Source: Chloroflexota bacterium (GTDB taxonomy: Bacteria > Chloroflexota > Anaerolineae > Promineifilales > Promineifilaceae). Taken from it: 22,119 nucleotides of DNA. The stretch spans positions 1-22,119 of the forward strand of contig JAAEOP010000951.1 of the NCBI GenBank assembly GCA_024223125.1, written 5' to 3'. A program made the position numbers and the translations under genes. Below are positions 1 to 7,449 of the stretch, piece after piece; positions within the stretch are counted from its first letter, which is position 1, and each line of letters starts with the position of its first letter. Under the pieces are notes generated by a model. That model worked only from the letters and a program-made list of their open reading frames with translations, was not told where the DNA came from and did not search any database.

Positions 1-133
1 CACTGTGCTAAATAATGGTCTCTGCAAATGGCTTTGGTTTTTCTTAAACATGCTTTCTGTTTCACCCTGTTTCGCCTATTGAGTTGCTATTTCTTCCTCC
101 CCTATTATACCTCGTTTCCTCTACCTTTTTTCA
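1..133. other. Intergenic, nothing recognised
   Basis: T-rich, non-coding in appearance. The frame of the following PPC-like fragment is closed by a TGA at 80-82, so the fragment cannot be extended upstream across this stretch. I see no promoter, RNA or repeat here that I can support. Confidence 0.4.
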
Positions 134-310
134 GTGGACTCCTCTTATGAATCCACCAATAATTTGGTGGATTCAGATTTAACCCTTTCGCCGCCAGATT
201 ATGAAATCAATTATTCGGGCGCGGCCGGACAATATTACGTCGTTATTTACACTGAATCAGGGCTTAACAGCAATTCCCAATATGATTTGACGGTGACGTA
301 TCCCTACCTA
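134..310 (+). pseudogene. Remnant of a PPC (pre-peptidase C-terminal-like) domain
   Basis: The frame opening at the GTG at 134 encodes a segment with a YYVVIYTESG motif followed by YDLTVTYP. This matches the end of the intact secreted protein at 4128-5351 (YYVAIFTES, then YALTVTYP). Only the last 40-50 residues of a PPC-type beta-sandwich domain remain. The rest of the domain, a signal peptide and a ribosome binding site are absent, and the frame is blocked just upstream. The intact paralogue stops directly after TYP, whereas this frame reads through into compositionally different DNA. At 362-404 that DNA looks like the degenerate 'cacggat' repeats seen elsewhere in the window. I read it as the decayed tail of a duplicated or truncated paralogue. 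The DNA identity to 4128-5351 is moderate, so the copy is old. Confidence 0.5.
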
Positions 311-453
311 GTGGGTGGCAGTGTTCAGTTTTCAGTGGGCAATGTGGAATCAGTACATGGATTCACGGATGACACAAATTGGGCGGATTCTCACGAATTT
401 TTTCAAGCAAGAGGAATTTCATTTTTTCCTTCATTCGTTGTCGTCTCCAAATG

Positions 454-2271
454 CTACCCGCCAGGGGAAGCGGCCGTTGGGGGAACGGCCGCAGTTGGGG
501 GCGCTGATGTCGGGGGTGGCGCGGAGGTGGGGGGCGCGGAGGTGGGGGGTTGTGGTTGGGATGTTGGTTGGCCGGGGTCGGCTGCGGTTGGATTAGGGGA
601 AGCGACGGTAGGTTGAGATGGAGCAATGGTGGGTTGGGCGGGGGCGATGGTAGGTTGGGCGGCCGCTAAAGTAGGAATGATTTCAGCAATAGGCACATTT
701 TCCATAGCCGAATCATCCAATGTCCGGCCAACAGCGCTAGAAATCCAGCCTTCATCCCCATTTTCCAGAGTCACATTGAACCAACGGCCGCTTTCATCTT
801 GAGCCAAAATCGTGACCACATCTCCCTGGCTGACTGTGTCCACAACAGTGTAGGCTGTGCCGGGGCCAGAGCGGACATTGGCACGATTGCTGGTTATTTC
901 TAGTTGGGCCAGCGGTACGGCCGTTGCTGTTGGCGTTTCCGTTGGTTCTTCTGTGGGCGTAGGTGTGGGTGTGAATGTCGCTGTGACGGTGGGTTCCGAG
1001 GTGACAGCGGCGATGGGTTCGGGAGTCAGAGTGGAGGTAGCTGTATCGGTGGGGGCAATGATAATTGGCGCAGCCTCTTCAGTGGGAGCAACAGCGATGG
1101 ACGTTTCTTCTTCTACTGGTCTGCCGCCAAACGGCCATAGCAACACCAACGCTACAATGAGCAGAAGCAAGATGGCAGCAGCAGCGCCCCCCCACTTCAT
1201 CCAGGCTGGTATACCGTCCCGTTTCGCTTTGACTATTCCCCCGGCGCCTTTGGTAATTTTGGATGGGGCAGGTTCAGGAGGGGTGACAACGGCCGTTGCT
1301 GCGGTTGTGTTTTCTACGGCCGCATCTTCATTATAGACATAGGTGACGGCCGTAACGCCCGCTCCTGGTTCTGAAAAGTCAACTGGCTGCGGGGGGGTGC
1401 TGATAGGTTTGACAATGGGCATAGGCGGCGGCAGCACAATCTCATCTGGGTCTTTACCCTGAACGGCGGCATCTACGGCCGTCATGAAGGCGGCCGTGGA
1501 TTGGTAACGATCATCTTTTTCCTGAGCCATCGCCCGTTGGATGATCCGATTCCAACCGGAAGGTAGATCGGTATTGATTTGGCGCACATTGGGCACCGGT
1601 TCCAAAATGCGGGCGGTAGCCTGCTGCAACGGCGTCTCCCCGCCAAATGGCAGTTGTCCAGAGAGCATTTCAAACAAAATAATGCCCAGGGCGTAGATGT
1701 CGCTGCGGTAATCTACTTCTTTTGTGCCCCGTACCTGTTCAGGACTCATATAGGCCGGCGTACCCATAACAACATCGGTTGCAGTCATAGTACTTTCGTG
1801 CAAACGGGCAATGCCAAAATCAGACAGATACGCCTGACCCCAATCATCAAACAAGATGTTGCCCGGTTTCATATCACGGTGAATGATGCCCCGCCCATGA
1901 GCGGCCGAGAGCGCGCCCCCCACTCGTTGAATAAGGGCGTTGACTTCGGGGATGGTGAAACGGCCGTTGTGCATTTGCTGTACCAACGACCCTCCGGCCA
2001 TATAGCGCATGACCAGGTACATCTCCCCATCTTCTTCGCCAAAATCATACAGGGGCACAATCGCCGGATGTTCTAACGCGGCTACTGTAGCTGCCTCGGC
2101 CTGAAAACGGCGTCGTATAGATTCATCATCGGCTGCGTAATGTCTGAGCAGTTTAATCGCCACCTGCCGGTTGTTGATGCGAGTATCATGGGCCAGGTAA
2201 ACAATGGCCACACCGCCACCAGCGATTTTTGACTGAATTTTGTAACGGCCGATTTGTTGCGGATGCTTCAT
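454..2271 (-). CDS. Membrane Ser/Thr protein kinase with C-terminal SH3b domain
   Basis: A Hanks-type (PknB-like) kinase of 605 aa. The catalytic domain spans about residues 8-270: glycine-rich loop GGGVAIVYLA (18-27), invariant Lys40 in VAIK, catalytic HRDMKPGN (131-138), DFG at 151-153 and TPAYMSPEQ (171-179) as the activation/APE segment. All key residues are present, so it should be active. A Pro-rich juxtamembrane stretch leads to a single transmembrane helix (about 359-381), with the kinase expected in the cytoplasm. Outside lie a Thr/Pro-rich linker, a bacterial SH3 (SH3b) domain (about 456-517, with NVRSGPGTAY and GWISS) and a low-complexity tail of repeated QPT-I-AP and SAPPT units. 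SH3b domains often bind cell wall; PASTA domains, common in this family, are absent. A ribosome binding site AGGAGA lies 7 nt before the ATG. It appears monocistronic and its substrate is unknown. Confidence 0.93.
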   Translation of the reverse strand: MKHPQQIGRYKIQSKIAGGGVAIVYLAHDTRINNRQVAIKLLRHYAADDESIRRRFQAEAATVAALEHPAIVPLYDFGEEDGEMYLVMRYMAGGSLVQQMHNGRFTIPEVNALIQRVGGALSAAHGRGIIHRDMKPGNILFDDWGQAYLSDFGIARLHESTMTATDVVMGTPAYMSPEQVRGTKEVDYRSDIYALGIILFEMLSGQLPFGGETPLQQATARILEPVPNVRQINTDLPSGWNRIIQRAMAQEKDDRYQSTAAFMTAVDAAVQGKDPDEIVLPPPMPIVKPISTPPQPVDFSEPGAGVTAVTYVYNEDAAVENTTAATAVVTPPEPAPSKITKGAGGIVKAKRDGIPAWMKWGGAAAAILLLLIVALVLLWPFGGRPVEEETSIAVAPTEEAAPIIIAPTDTATSTLTPEPIAAVTSEPTVTATFTPTPTPTEEPTETPTATAVPLAQLEITSNRANVRSGPGTAYTVVDTVSQGDVVTILAQDESGRWFNVTLENGDEGWISSAVGRTLDDSAMENVPIAEIIPTLAAAQPTIAPAQPTIAPSQPTVASPNPTAADPGQPTSQPQPPTSAPPTSAPPPTSAPPTAAVPPTAASPGG

Positions 2272-2622
2272 TATTTATCTCCTAACCAAACTACAAAGAC
2301 ATAAGGCACAGCTATAGAAATATTATGCACATTTGGGGACAAGTTACAAGTTACAAGTTGCAAGTGGCAAGTTATAGCGTCATAGTTGGCTATTGACGGG
2401 AGCAAGGCCGCTCATTATGATAATAGATATGGGTTGGTTTTATCTTTTGTTGTATTACTCATTGTAGCCACAACACTTACCAGGTTCCCCCTCATCAAAT
2501 ATGCTTCAAGGCCTGTTATTGTGTATCCATTGCTCCCATTAAACCAATAGAAAGTTCCATCCCTTCTTTAATTGTGCTGTATTTAATGTTTCTACCCATA
2601 ATACCTTTTAGGAGGATATAAA
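2272..2622. other. Divergent intergenic region between kinase and secreted-protein operon
   Basis: This gap must hold the promoters of both the leftward kinase and the rightward secreted-protein pair, but I find no convincing -35/-10 pair. The recognisable parts are the kinase ribosome binding site near the left edge, the CAAGT repeat at 2340-2374 and a strong AGGAGG (2610-2615) 7 nt before the ATG at 2623. Confidence 0.5.
2340..2374. repeat. Degenerate CAAGT(T/G)(A/G) short tandem repeat
   Basis: Five units of a roughly 7-bp motif of the type CAAGTTA / CAAGTTG / CAAGTGG run head to tail between two divergent genes. The same motif occurs in-frame inside a coding sequence at 9448-9500 and, in reverse complement, at 13337-13365. 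It is therefore a dispersed family and not a local slip. No spacers or protein genes are associated with it. Confidence 0.75.
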
Positions 2623-4131
2623 ATGAAAAACAGTTCGTTACAAAGCCTGCTTTTAGTTATAGGCGGCGTCATATTACTGGGTCTTTTTGTTACCGGCGTG
2701 ATGGGTCAGGCTGGCGCACAGCCATTAAATGAGGGCGCTGAAGTGACCGCATCTGAAAACGAAATAAGTAGTGTGCAAGCAGTCGTCACCAGCACCTTTT
2801 CATACCAGGGGCAGCTAAAGGAAAATGGTAATCTCGTCAATGGAAATCGTAACTTTGTATTCAGATTGTACAGCGACACCTCCTGTACAACACAGGTGGG
2901 CAGCAATATCAGTATGAATAATGTGGCCGTAAATGATGGTTTGTTTAATGTCAATATACTTGTAGACTACAATGATTTTAATGGCCAGCAATTGTGGTTA
3001 GAAACACAGGTGCAAGGCACGGTTATTAGCTGCCAGGAAATTTTAGCCTCCCCGTATGCTCTCAGTTTAAGGCCAGGGGCTATTATCAGTGGCAGCATTC
3101 CTTTTTCTGCCGATCCATACGGTGGCGCTGCTGGCAAGTTTATTAACAATAACGGCCGTGGTCTCTACGTTGAAACTCAGCCAAGTTCTGGCGGCTATGG
3201 CATTCGGGTAGAGCAAGGTGGCCCGGCAAATGCTATTTCTGTAAATGCACCAAATGGGCCAGGCGTTAACGTTTCTGCCGATGGCACGGCAATTTACGGA
3301 AACAGCACAACTGGCTCTGGGGTTATGGGTTTTACGTCGAGCACGTCGGGTTATGGCGTTTATGGTCAAGGCCCGACTTACGCTGGCTACTTTGAAAACG
3401 GCGCCCTGGTTGTAGACAACGGTAATTTCCAGATGTTTGACAGCAGTGGGAATGGCATGTTCGAGATTGATCCTACCTTTTCCACAAGCGGGGTAGATAT
3501 TTTTGGGGATCGTTCAGCTCCTTTAAGAGACATCACTCTCAGAAGTAACGATGATGTGTATATCTATCTAGAGCAAGACGCTGGATCCGTTGGCAATGGT
3601 TGGTTTTATGTTCGTAACAATGCAGGTGGAACTGCATGTTCCATTTCTAATAGCGGAAATCTCACTTGCAACGGCACCAAGAGTTCTGTTATGCAATTTT
3701 CGGACAACGAAACTCGTGCTTTGTACGCGATAGAAAGTCCTATCGTCGTTTTTGAAGATTTTGGTAAAGCTCAACTTATGCATGGTGTCGCCATCGTTGA
3801 TATTGAACCACTCTTTGCTGAGTCCGTTAATTTAGAGGAAGATTATCAGGTTTTCCTGACACCAGTTGATGGCTGGGGTGCTTTGTATGTGACCAATAAA
3901 ACAGCAACATCATTTGAAGTACGGGATGAAAACGGCAGTTCTAATCTCAGTTTTGACTATCGTATTGTAGCCAAACGTGTAGGATATGAAGATGTTCGAC
4001 TCGAAGCTGTTCCTAAACCAGATCAAGCCCCGGAGAATAATGATCTCACTTCAAATAGTGACACTCCCGAAACAGAGGCGCCAAGTACAAATCAAGGAAC
4101 AGGCCAATCTTATGAGGAGGGTAACAAATGA
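2623..4131 (+). CDS. Secreted protein with N-terminal beta-rich domain and phage-fibre-like body
   Basis: A 502-aa exported protein of unknown function. Residues 1-32 form a signal peptide (polar start, hydrophobic run LLLVIGGVILLGLFVTGV, then GQAGA). Residues 57-150 form a conserved exported module, FSYQGQLKENG ... NFVFRLYSD ... VNDGLFNV ... WLETQV ... ILASPYAL, seen in many secreted proteins of Chloroflexota and other environmental bacteria. Residues 160-350 are Gly/Asn/Ser-rich with short YGVYG- and GNFQMFD-type motifs, resembling beta-helical or tail-fibre-like repeats. Residues 355-465 form a conserved C-terminal module with EDYQVFLTPVDGWGALYV and FDYRIVAKR. The tail is hydrophilic and disordered. 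AGGAGG precedes the ATG by 7 nt. The stop overlaps the next start (ATGA), so the two proteins are probably made together and both exported. A surface or adhesion role is inference. Confidence 0.85.
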   Translation: MKNSSLQSLLLVIGGVILLGLFVTGVMGQAGAQPLNEGAEVTASENEISSVQAVVTSTFSYQGQLKENGNLVNGNRNFVFRLYSDTSCTTQVGSNISMNNVAVNDGLFNVNILVDYNDFNGQQLWLETQVQGTVISCQEILASPYALSLRPGAIISGSIPFSADPYGGAAGKFINNNGRGLYVETQPSSGGYGIRVEQGGPANAISVNAPNGPGVNVSADGTAIYGNSTTGSGVMGFTSSTSGYGVYGQGPTYAGYFENGALVVDNGNFQMFDSSGNGMFEIDPTFSTSGVDIFGDRSAPLRDITLRSNDDVYIYLEQDAGSVGNGWFYVRNNAGGTACSISNSGNLTCNGTKSSVMQFSDNETRALYAIESPIVVFEDFGKAQLMHGVAIVDIEPLFAESVNLEEDYQVFLTPVDGWGALYVTNKTATSFEVRDENGSSNLSFDYRIVAKRVGYEDVRLEAVPKPDQAPENNDLTSNSDTPETEAPSTNQGTGQSYEEGNK

Positions 4132-5351
4132 ACAAGCGGCGATTGATTCCGCTGCTGCTGTTCAGCTTCCTGACATTGATCGTAGCTCAGGTGGTTTCCT
4201 CCAATCCTCTCGCCCACACGATAGATTGGGATGTCACCGCAGCCGGTGGCGGACACTTTAACCAGGGGATTTATTCTCTGGACAATACGATTGGACAACC
4301 TGTTGTGGGCGTAAGCAGCAGTGGCAGCAGTGAGCTTTCAGAAGGGTATTGGTTTGTAAACCTCTCACCTGTAGCAAATAATAATAGTTATACAACGGAT
4401 GAAGATGTGACCTTGACTGTGCCTGCGCCGGGTGTATTGGGCAATGATACGGATGCGGATAGCGGCGCTTTAACGGCCGTGTTAAACACAACCACAAGCG
4501 ACGGCAACCTGACCCTAAACGCCAATGGATCATTTATATACGTGCCCGATCCTGGTTTTAGTGGCAGCGACAGTTTCACGTATCGGGCCAGCGATGGTAA
4601 CAGCAATTCCAATGTGGCTACCGTTACCATTACAGTAGACCCTTTGGTAAACCTCCCACCCATAGCGAATGATGATAGTTATGCAACCGATGAAGATGTA
4701 ACATTAACTGTACCGGCTCCAGGTGTGTTGGATAATGATACGGATGCAGATAGCGGCACTTTAACGGCCGTGTTAAACACAACGACAAGCGACGGCAACC
4801 TGACCCTAAACGCCAATGGATCATTTACCTATGTGCCCGATCCTGGTTTTAACGGCAGCGACAGTTTCACGTATCGGGCCAGCGATGGCAACAGTAATTC
4901 CAATGTGGCCTCTGTTACCATTACCGTCAATCCGGGCACTAGTTATATCTATTTACCGGCCGTTTTGCTCTTAGAAGTGACCTGTATGCCAGGGCCGTTT
5001 GAGATTGAGCCTAATAATACCTCGATAGAAGCCGTCAACAATTTACCGCTCTGTTCAGGACAGACATATAACGGCTACCCTAATGACGCTTTCGATATCT
5101 TCTATTTGGATGTACCAACAACTGGAGATATCACAATCTCACTCAACAATCACACTGGCAGTAATGTACAGTTACAACTCTATTATCAAAACTTACAGAC
5201 AGGTTCGCTGGTTCAGTTTGATTTTACGGCTCCGTATGGCTTTGCTTACACAGTACCAGGCGGCAAAATAGGCCCCTATTACGTGGCCATCTTCACCGAG
5301 TCAAATTACAACTCAACCACGCCGTATGCGCTCACAGTAACCTATCCGTAA
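4128..5351 (+). CDS. Secreted protein with two tandem Ig/cadherin-like repeats and a PPC domain
   Basis: A 407-aa exported protein. The signal peptide is about residues 1-29. Residues 32-77 carry a Gly-rich exported motif (AAGGGHFNQG, TIGQPVVG, SEGYWFVN) common at the start of Chloroflexota secreted proteins. Residues about 82-172 and 179-269 are two nearly identical cadherin-like/tandem-95-type Ig domains (DEDVTLTVPAPGVL.NDTDADSG ... DPGF.GSDSFTYRASDGN). A YIYLPAV motif (about 273-280) precedes a PPC-type beta-sandwich (about 290-407, EIEPNNTS ... DIFYLDV ... YYVAIFTES). No catalytic domain is visible, so it is probably structural or adhesive. It starts inside the upstream stop codon (ATGA) with AGGAGG 7 nt ahead, indicating translational coupling. 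A degenerate fragment of the same PPC end sits at 134-310. Confidence 0.88.
   Translation: MNKRRLIPLLLFSFLTLIVAQVVSSNPLAHTIDWDVTAAGGGHFNQGIYSLDNTIGQPVVGVSSSGSSELSEGYWFVNLSPVANNNSYTTDEDVTLTVPAPGVLGNDTDADSGALTAVLNTTTSDGNLTLNANGSFIYVPDPGFSGSDSFTYRASDGNSNSNVATVTITVDPLVNLPPIANDDSYATDEDVTLTVPAPGVLDNDTDADSGTLTAVLNTTTSDGNLTLNANGSFTYVPDPGFNGSDSFTYRASDGNSNSNVASVTITVNPGTSYIYLPAVLLLEVTCMPGPFEIEPNNTSIEAVNNLPLCSGQTYNGYPNDAFDIFYLDVPTTGDITISLNNHTGSNVQLQLYYQNLQTGSLVQFDFTAPYGFAYTVPGGKIGPYYVAIFTESNYNSTTPYALTVTYP
4371..4934 (+). repeat. Two near-identical 273-bp tandem copies encoding Ig-like domains
   Basis: Copy 1 (4371-4643) and copy 2 (4662-4934) recur with a period of 291 bp (97 codons). Long blocks are identical at DNA level, for instance around the two ACGGCCGT sites and the stretch encoding DGNLTLNANGSF. 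Differences cluster near the 5' part, mostly at third codon positions. This is a recent duplication or gene conversion within the coding sequence. Confidence 0.9.
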
Positions 5352-5398
5352 GTTTTCTTGACAAGGTGACAATACGTTAGCAAGCGACGTCATGTCTC

Positions 5399-5478
5399 AT
5401 GCCATTCCGAATCCTCAGCGGAGTGAGGAATCTTATTCTCGACACCGTAAAGATTTCTCACTCCACTCGAAATGGCAT
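5399..5478. repeat. REP/MITE-like imperfect palindrome (80 nt)
   Basis: The outer arm ATGCCATTCCGA (5399-5410) pairs with TCGAAATGGCAT (5467-5478). The inner arm GGAGTGAGGAATCTT (5420-5434) pairs with AAGATTTCTCACTCC (5450-5464) with one mismatch. Palindromes of this 'cattccga...gaggaatctt' type are scattered in intergenic DNA of many environmental bacteria. It lies just downstream of the secreted-protein operon and could also protect that mRNA's 3' end. Confidence 0.75.
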
Positions 5479-5532
5479 AGGTTGCCACTTAGACTAATAA
5501 TTGGTATTAGAGAAATCAGGTTCTCCCTATTA

Positions 5533-5568
5533 GCCTCTCGGAACTGTGTTTTCCTGAGAGGCTTTTTT
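5533..5568 (+). terminator. Rho-independent terminator of the secreted-protein operon
   Basis: The 7-bp stem GCCTCTC (5533-5539) / GAGAGGC (5556-5562) is followed directly by six T residues (5563-5568). It separates the secreted-protein operon from the R-M genes, which therefore need their own promoter. Confidence 0.8.
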
Positions 5569-5620
5569 ATTTGTCTGCTGATATTAACTTTTGTAACATC
5601 CTCAAGTTTTCAAAATTACT

Positions 5621-5641
5621 TGTAAGCCTGTAAACTTACAG
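5621..5641. promoter_or_regulatory. Operator-like inverted repeats at the start of the restriction gene
   Basis: TGTAAG (5621-5626) is mirrored by CTTACA (5635-5640). Overlapping this is CTGTAA-ac-TTACAG (5628-5641), ending 2 nt before the ATG at 5644. No Shine-Dalgarno sequence is visible here, so a bound protein could block expression of the endonuclease directly. No C-protein gene is present; the methyltransferase or a host regulator would have to act. This is inference from symmetry and position only. Confidence 0.4.
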
Positions 5642-5643
5642 AT

Positions 5644-6489
5644 ATGGACACAATTAAACAAGAATTATTTAACGAGTTAACTTCATTCGCCCAATCTCTT
5701 AACACTGCCATTTCTACTCAAGATGGACAATGGACTATTAAAGGATTTATCGATATTTATAAAAATATTTACACCATATCCTCGGACACAAAAATTGTGT
5801 CAAAAATCCTAGAAATCCACCTTTTCCCTCACCTCCTTCGATTTGCAGAACAACATGGTTATGCGATTGTTCTACCCCAATACCAAAATTATTACCCTGA
5901 CATTTCCTTTGTGAACATGCAAAACGAAGCCATAAAATTCGCTGTTGACTTCAAAACAACTTACAAATCACTAGACTATCCTGGGTTTTGTACTGGTTTT
6001 ACACTGGGTTCCCATGGCGAATATTTTGTAAACCGCGAAAGTACAAAGAACATTCAGTTTCCTTATAAGGATTATTTGAGCCATTTTTGTCTAGGCATCA
6101 TTTACACTCGATCTGAAAAACAAATAGACGAAACAAAAACTTATCCTATTTCTCAATTACACTCAATTGCTTCCGTTGTCAACGATTTTCAATTTTTTGT
6201 GGCCGAAAAATGGCAAATTGCCAGCGATAAAAGGGGCAGTGGTAATACAGCTAACATCGGCAGCATTTCAAAAATCAATGATATTGTTAACAGCCGAGGT
6301 ATGTTTAGTCGCCTGGGAGAATCATGGTTCGATGATTACTGGATGAATTATGGGAAAATCTTTCTCAAATCAGAAAGTGGGAAAACCCGAAAAATCACTA
6401 ATCTGATTGACTTTGTTAAATATCGTGGTGGCGATGTCAATCTAATTGTTCCAAAAGCGCGACGTAGAAAAGCAAAAAGAGGGAAGTAA
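5644..6489 (+). CDS. Type II restriction endonuclease, EcoRV family (predicted GATATC)
   Basis: A 281-aa homologue of R.EcoRV (245 aa), recognisable almost end to end. Catalytic residues of the PD-(D/E)XK fold are present: Glu57 in KILEI, Asp86 in YPDIS, and Asp102/Lys104 in VDFKTTY, corresponding to EcoRV Glu45, Asp74, Asp90 and Lys92. The recognition loop that reads the bases in EcoRV is conserved as GSGNTANIGS (198-207). Other shared stretches are SDTKIVS (47-53), TKNIQFPYKDY (134-144) and DYWMNY (231-236). The conserved loop predicts cleavage at GATATC. A Lys/Arg-rich tail of about 15 residues is extra. The start aligns with EcoRV's N-terminus. The stop overlaps the methyltransferase start by one base (TAATG). 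The gene is visibly more AT-rich than its neighbours and lacks the ACGGCCGT octamer, both suggesting acquisition by transfer. Confidence 0.93.
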   Translation: MDTIKQELFNELTSFAQSLNTAISTQDGQWTIKGFIDIYKNIYTISSDTKIVSKILEIHLFPHLLRFAEQHGYAIVLPQYQNYYPDISFVNMQNEAIKFAVDFKTTYKSLDYPGFCTGFTLGSHGEYFVNRESTKNIQFPYKDYLSHFCLGIIYTRSEKQIDETKTYPISQLHSIASVVNDFQFFVAEKWQIASDKRGSGNTANIGSISKINDIVNSRGMFSRLGESWFDDYWMNYGKIFLKSESGKTRKITNLIDFVKYRGGDVNLIVPKARRRKAKRGK

Positions 6490-7418
6490 TGGCAAAAGTA
6501 TTTGTTCCTCCTATCAAATGTCAAGGGATTAAAACAAAATTGGTTTCCTTCATACGCCAAAACCTGACCTGGGATGGTAAAGGTGTTTGGGTTGAACCAT
6601 TCATAGGTTCCGGCGTTGTTGGTTTCAACATTAGACCCAACCAGGCCATTTTTGCTGATAGCAACCCCCACATAATCAATTTTTATCAGGCCATAAATGA
6701 AAACATCATCACACCTGCATCCGTTAGAAAATATTTAGAGCATGAAGACCAATTTCTTAGAAAGCAAGGCTCTGACTACTATTACCAGGTGCGGGAACGG
6801 TTCAACAAAAAACAAGAACCCCTTGATTTTTTATTTCTTAACCGCGCTGGATTTAATGGGATGATCCGGTTCAACCAGAAAGGGAAATTCAATGTGCCTT
6901 TTAACCACAAACCCAACCGCTTTTCAAAAGCATACATTACTAAGATTGTGAATCAGGTTCAATATGTTCATAATTTGTGCCAACTGCACAACTACACCTT
7001 TATCTGTCAGGATTTTAGGCAAACCCTGCACCAGGTAGATGCAAATGATTTTGTCTACTGCGATCCCCCCTACGCCGGCCGACATGCAGACTATTACAAT
7101 GGCTGGAGCGAGGAAGATGAGCGGGATTTACTGGCGTTGTTAAGTCTGTGCAGCGGCCGTTTTATCCTATCAACCTGGCACAGTAACCAGTACCGCTCAA
7201 ACCCAACTATCCCCCAATTTCAGAAACAATATCACATCGTAACAAAAGAACATTACTATCATGTTGGCGCCAAAGAATCAAATCGCAATCCAGTTCTGGA
7301 AGCGCTCATTATGAATTATCAGCCCACCCAAAACGAATATCCCAAAGAAAGATCGTATCAACAAGCAGCGTTACTGGAATCTGGCTCTCCCTATCTTGAA
7401 TTCACAGATAATACCTGA
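6489..7418 (+). CDS. DNA adenine-N6 methyltransferase, M.EcoRV family (Dam-like)
   Basis: A 309-aa partner of the endonuclease, predicted to methylate adenine in GATATC and so protect the host. It follows M.EcoRV closely: KVFVPPIKCQGIKTKL at the N-terminus, motif I WVEPFIGSGVVGFN (about 34-47) for S-adenosylmethionine binding, NPHIINFYQA, EPLDFLFLNRAGFNGMIRFN, motif IV DPPYAGRH (about 196-203) with the catalytic DPPY, and STWHSNQYR and TKEHYYHVGA near the C-terminus. The order of motifs is that of Dam/alpha-class enzymes. It starts within the stop of the endonuclease gene, with GAGGG upstream, so the two are translated from one mRNA. The order R-then-M with tight coupling is noteworthy because establishing such a system in a new host usually needs methylation first. 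Confidence 0.94.
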   Translation: MAKVFVPPIKCQGIKTKLVSFIRQNLTWDGKGVWVEPFIGSGVVGFNIRPNQAIFADSNPHIINFYQAINENIITPASVRKYLEHEDQFLRKQGSDYYYQVRERFNKKQEPLDFLFLNRAGFNGMIRFNQKGKFNVPFNHKPNRFSKAYITKIVNQVQYVHNLCQLHNYTFICQDFRQTLHQVDANDFVYCDPPYAGRHADYYNGWSEEDERDLLALLSLCSGRFILSTWHSNQYRSNPTIPQFQKQYHIVTKEHYYHVGAKESNRNPVLEALIMNYQPTQNEYPKERSYQQAALLESGSPYLEFTDNT

Positions 7419-7449
7419 GCATGAGACGATCAATCATAATATCTCTAAA

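Larger units (their letters stand above)
5352..5643. other. Intergenic: REP-like palindrome, terminator and putative operator before the R-M system
   Basis: The gap of 292 bases contains three separately listed elements (palindrome 5399-5478, terminator 5533-5568, operator-like inverted repeat 5621-5641). I see no credible small gene in it. Confidence 0.6.

Noticed and set aside
857..1336. Open reading frame on the plus strand over the kinase gene
   Set aside because: It is antisense to the Thr/Pro-rich linker of the kinase; the Val/Gly-rich product is the mirror of low-complexity coding DNA.
2340..2374. Possible CRISPR-like array
   Set aside because: The units are about 7 bp and contiguous, with no spacers and no cas genes; it is a simple degenerate tandem repeat.
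5392..5625. 77-codon open frame after the secreted-protein operon
   Set aside because: It runs across the palindrome and the terminator, has no ribosome binding site and its product resembles nothing.
7396..7449. Upstream TTG start for the glycoside-hydrolase/O-antigen ligase gene
   Set aside because: It would add 18 polar residues before the membrane anchor and lie within the methyltransferase gene; the ATG at 7450 gives a normal anchor.
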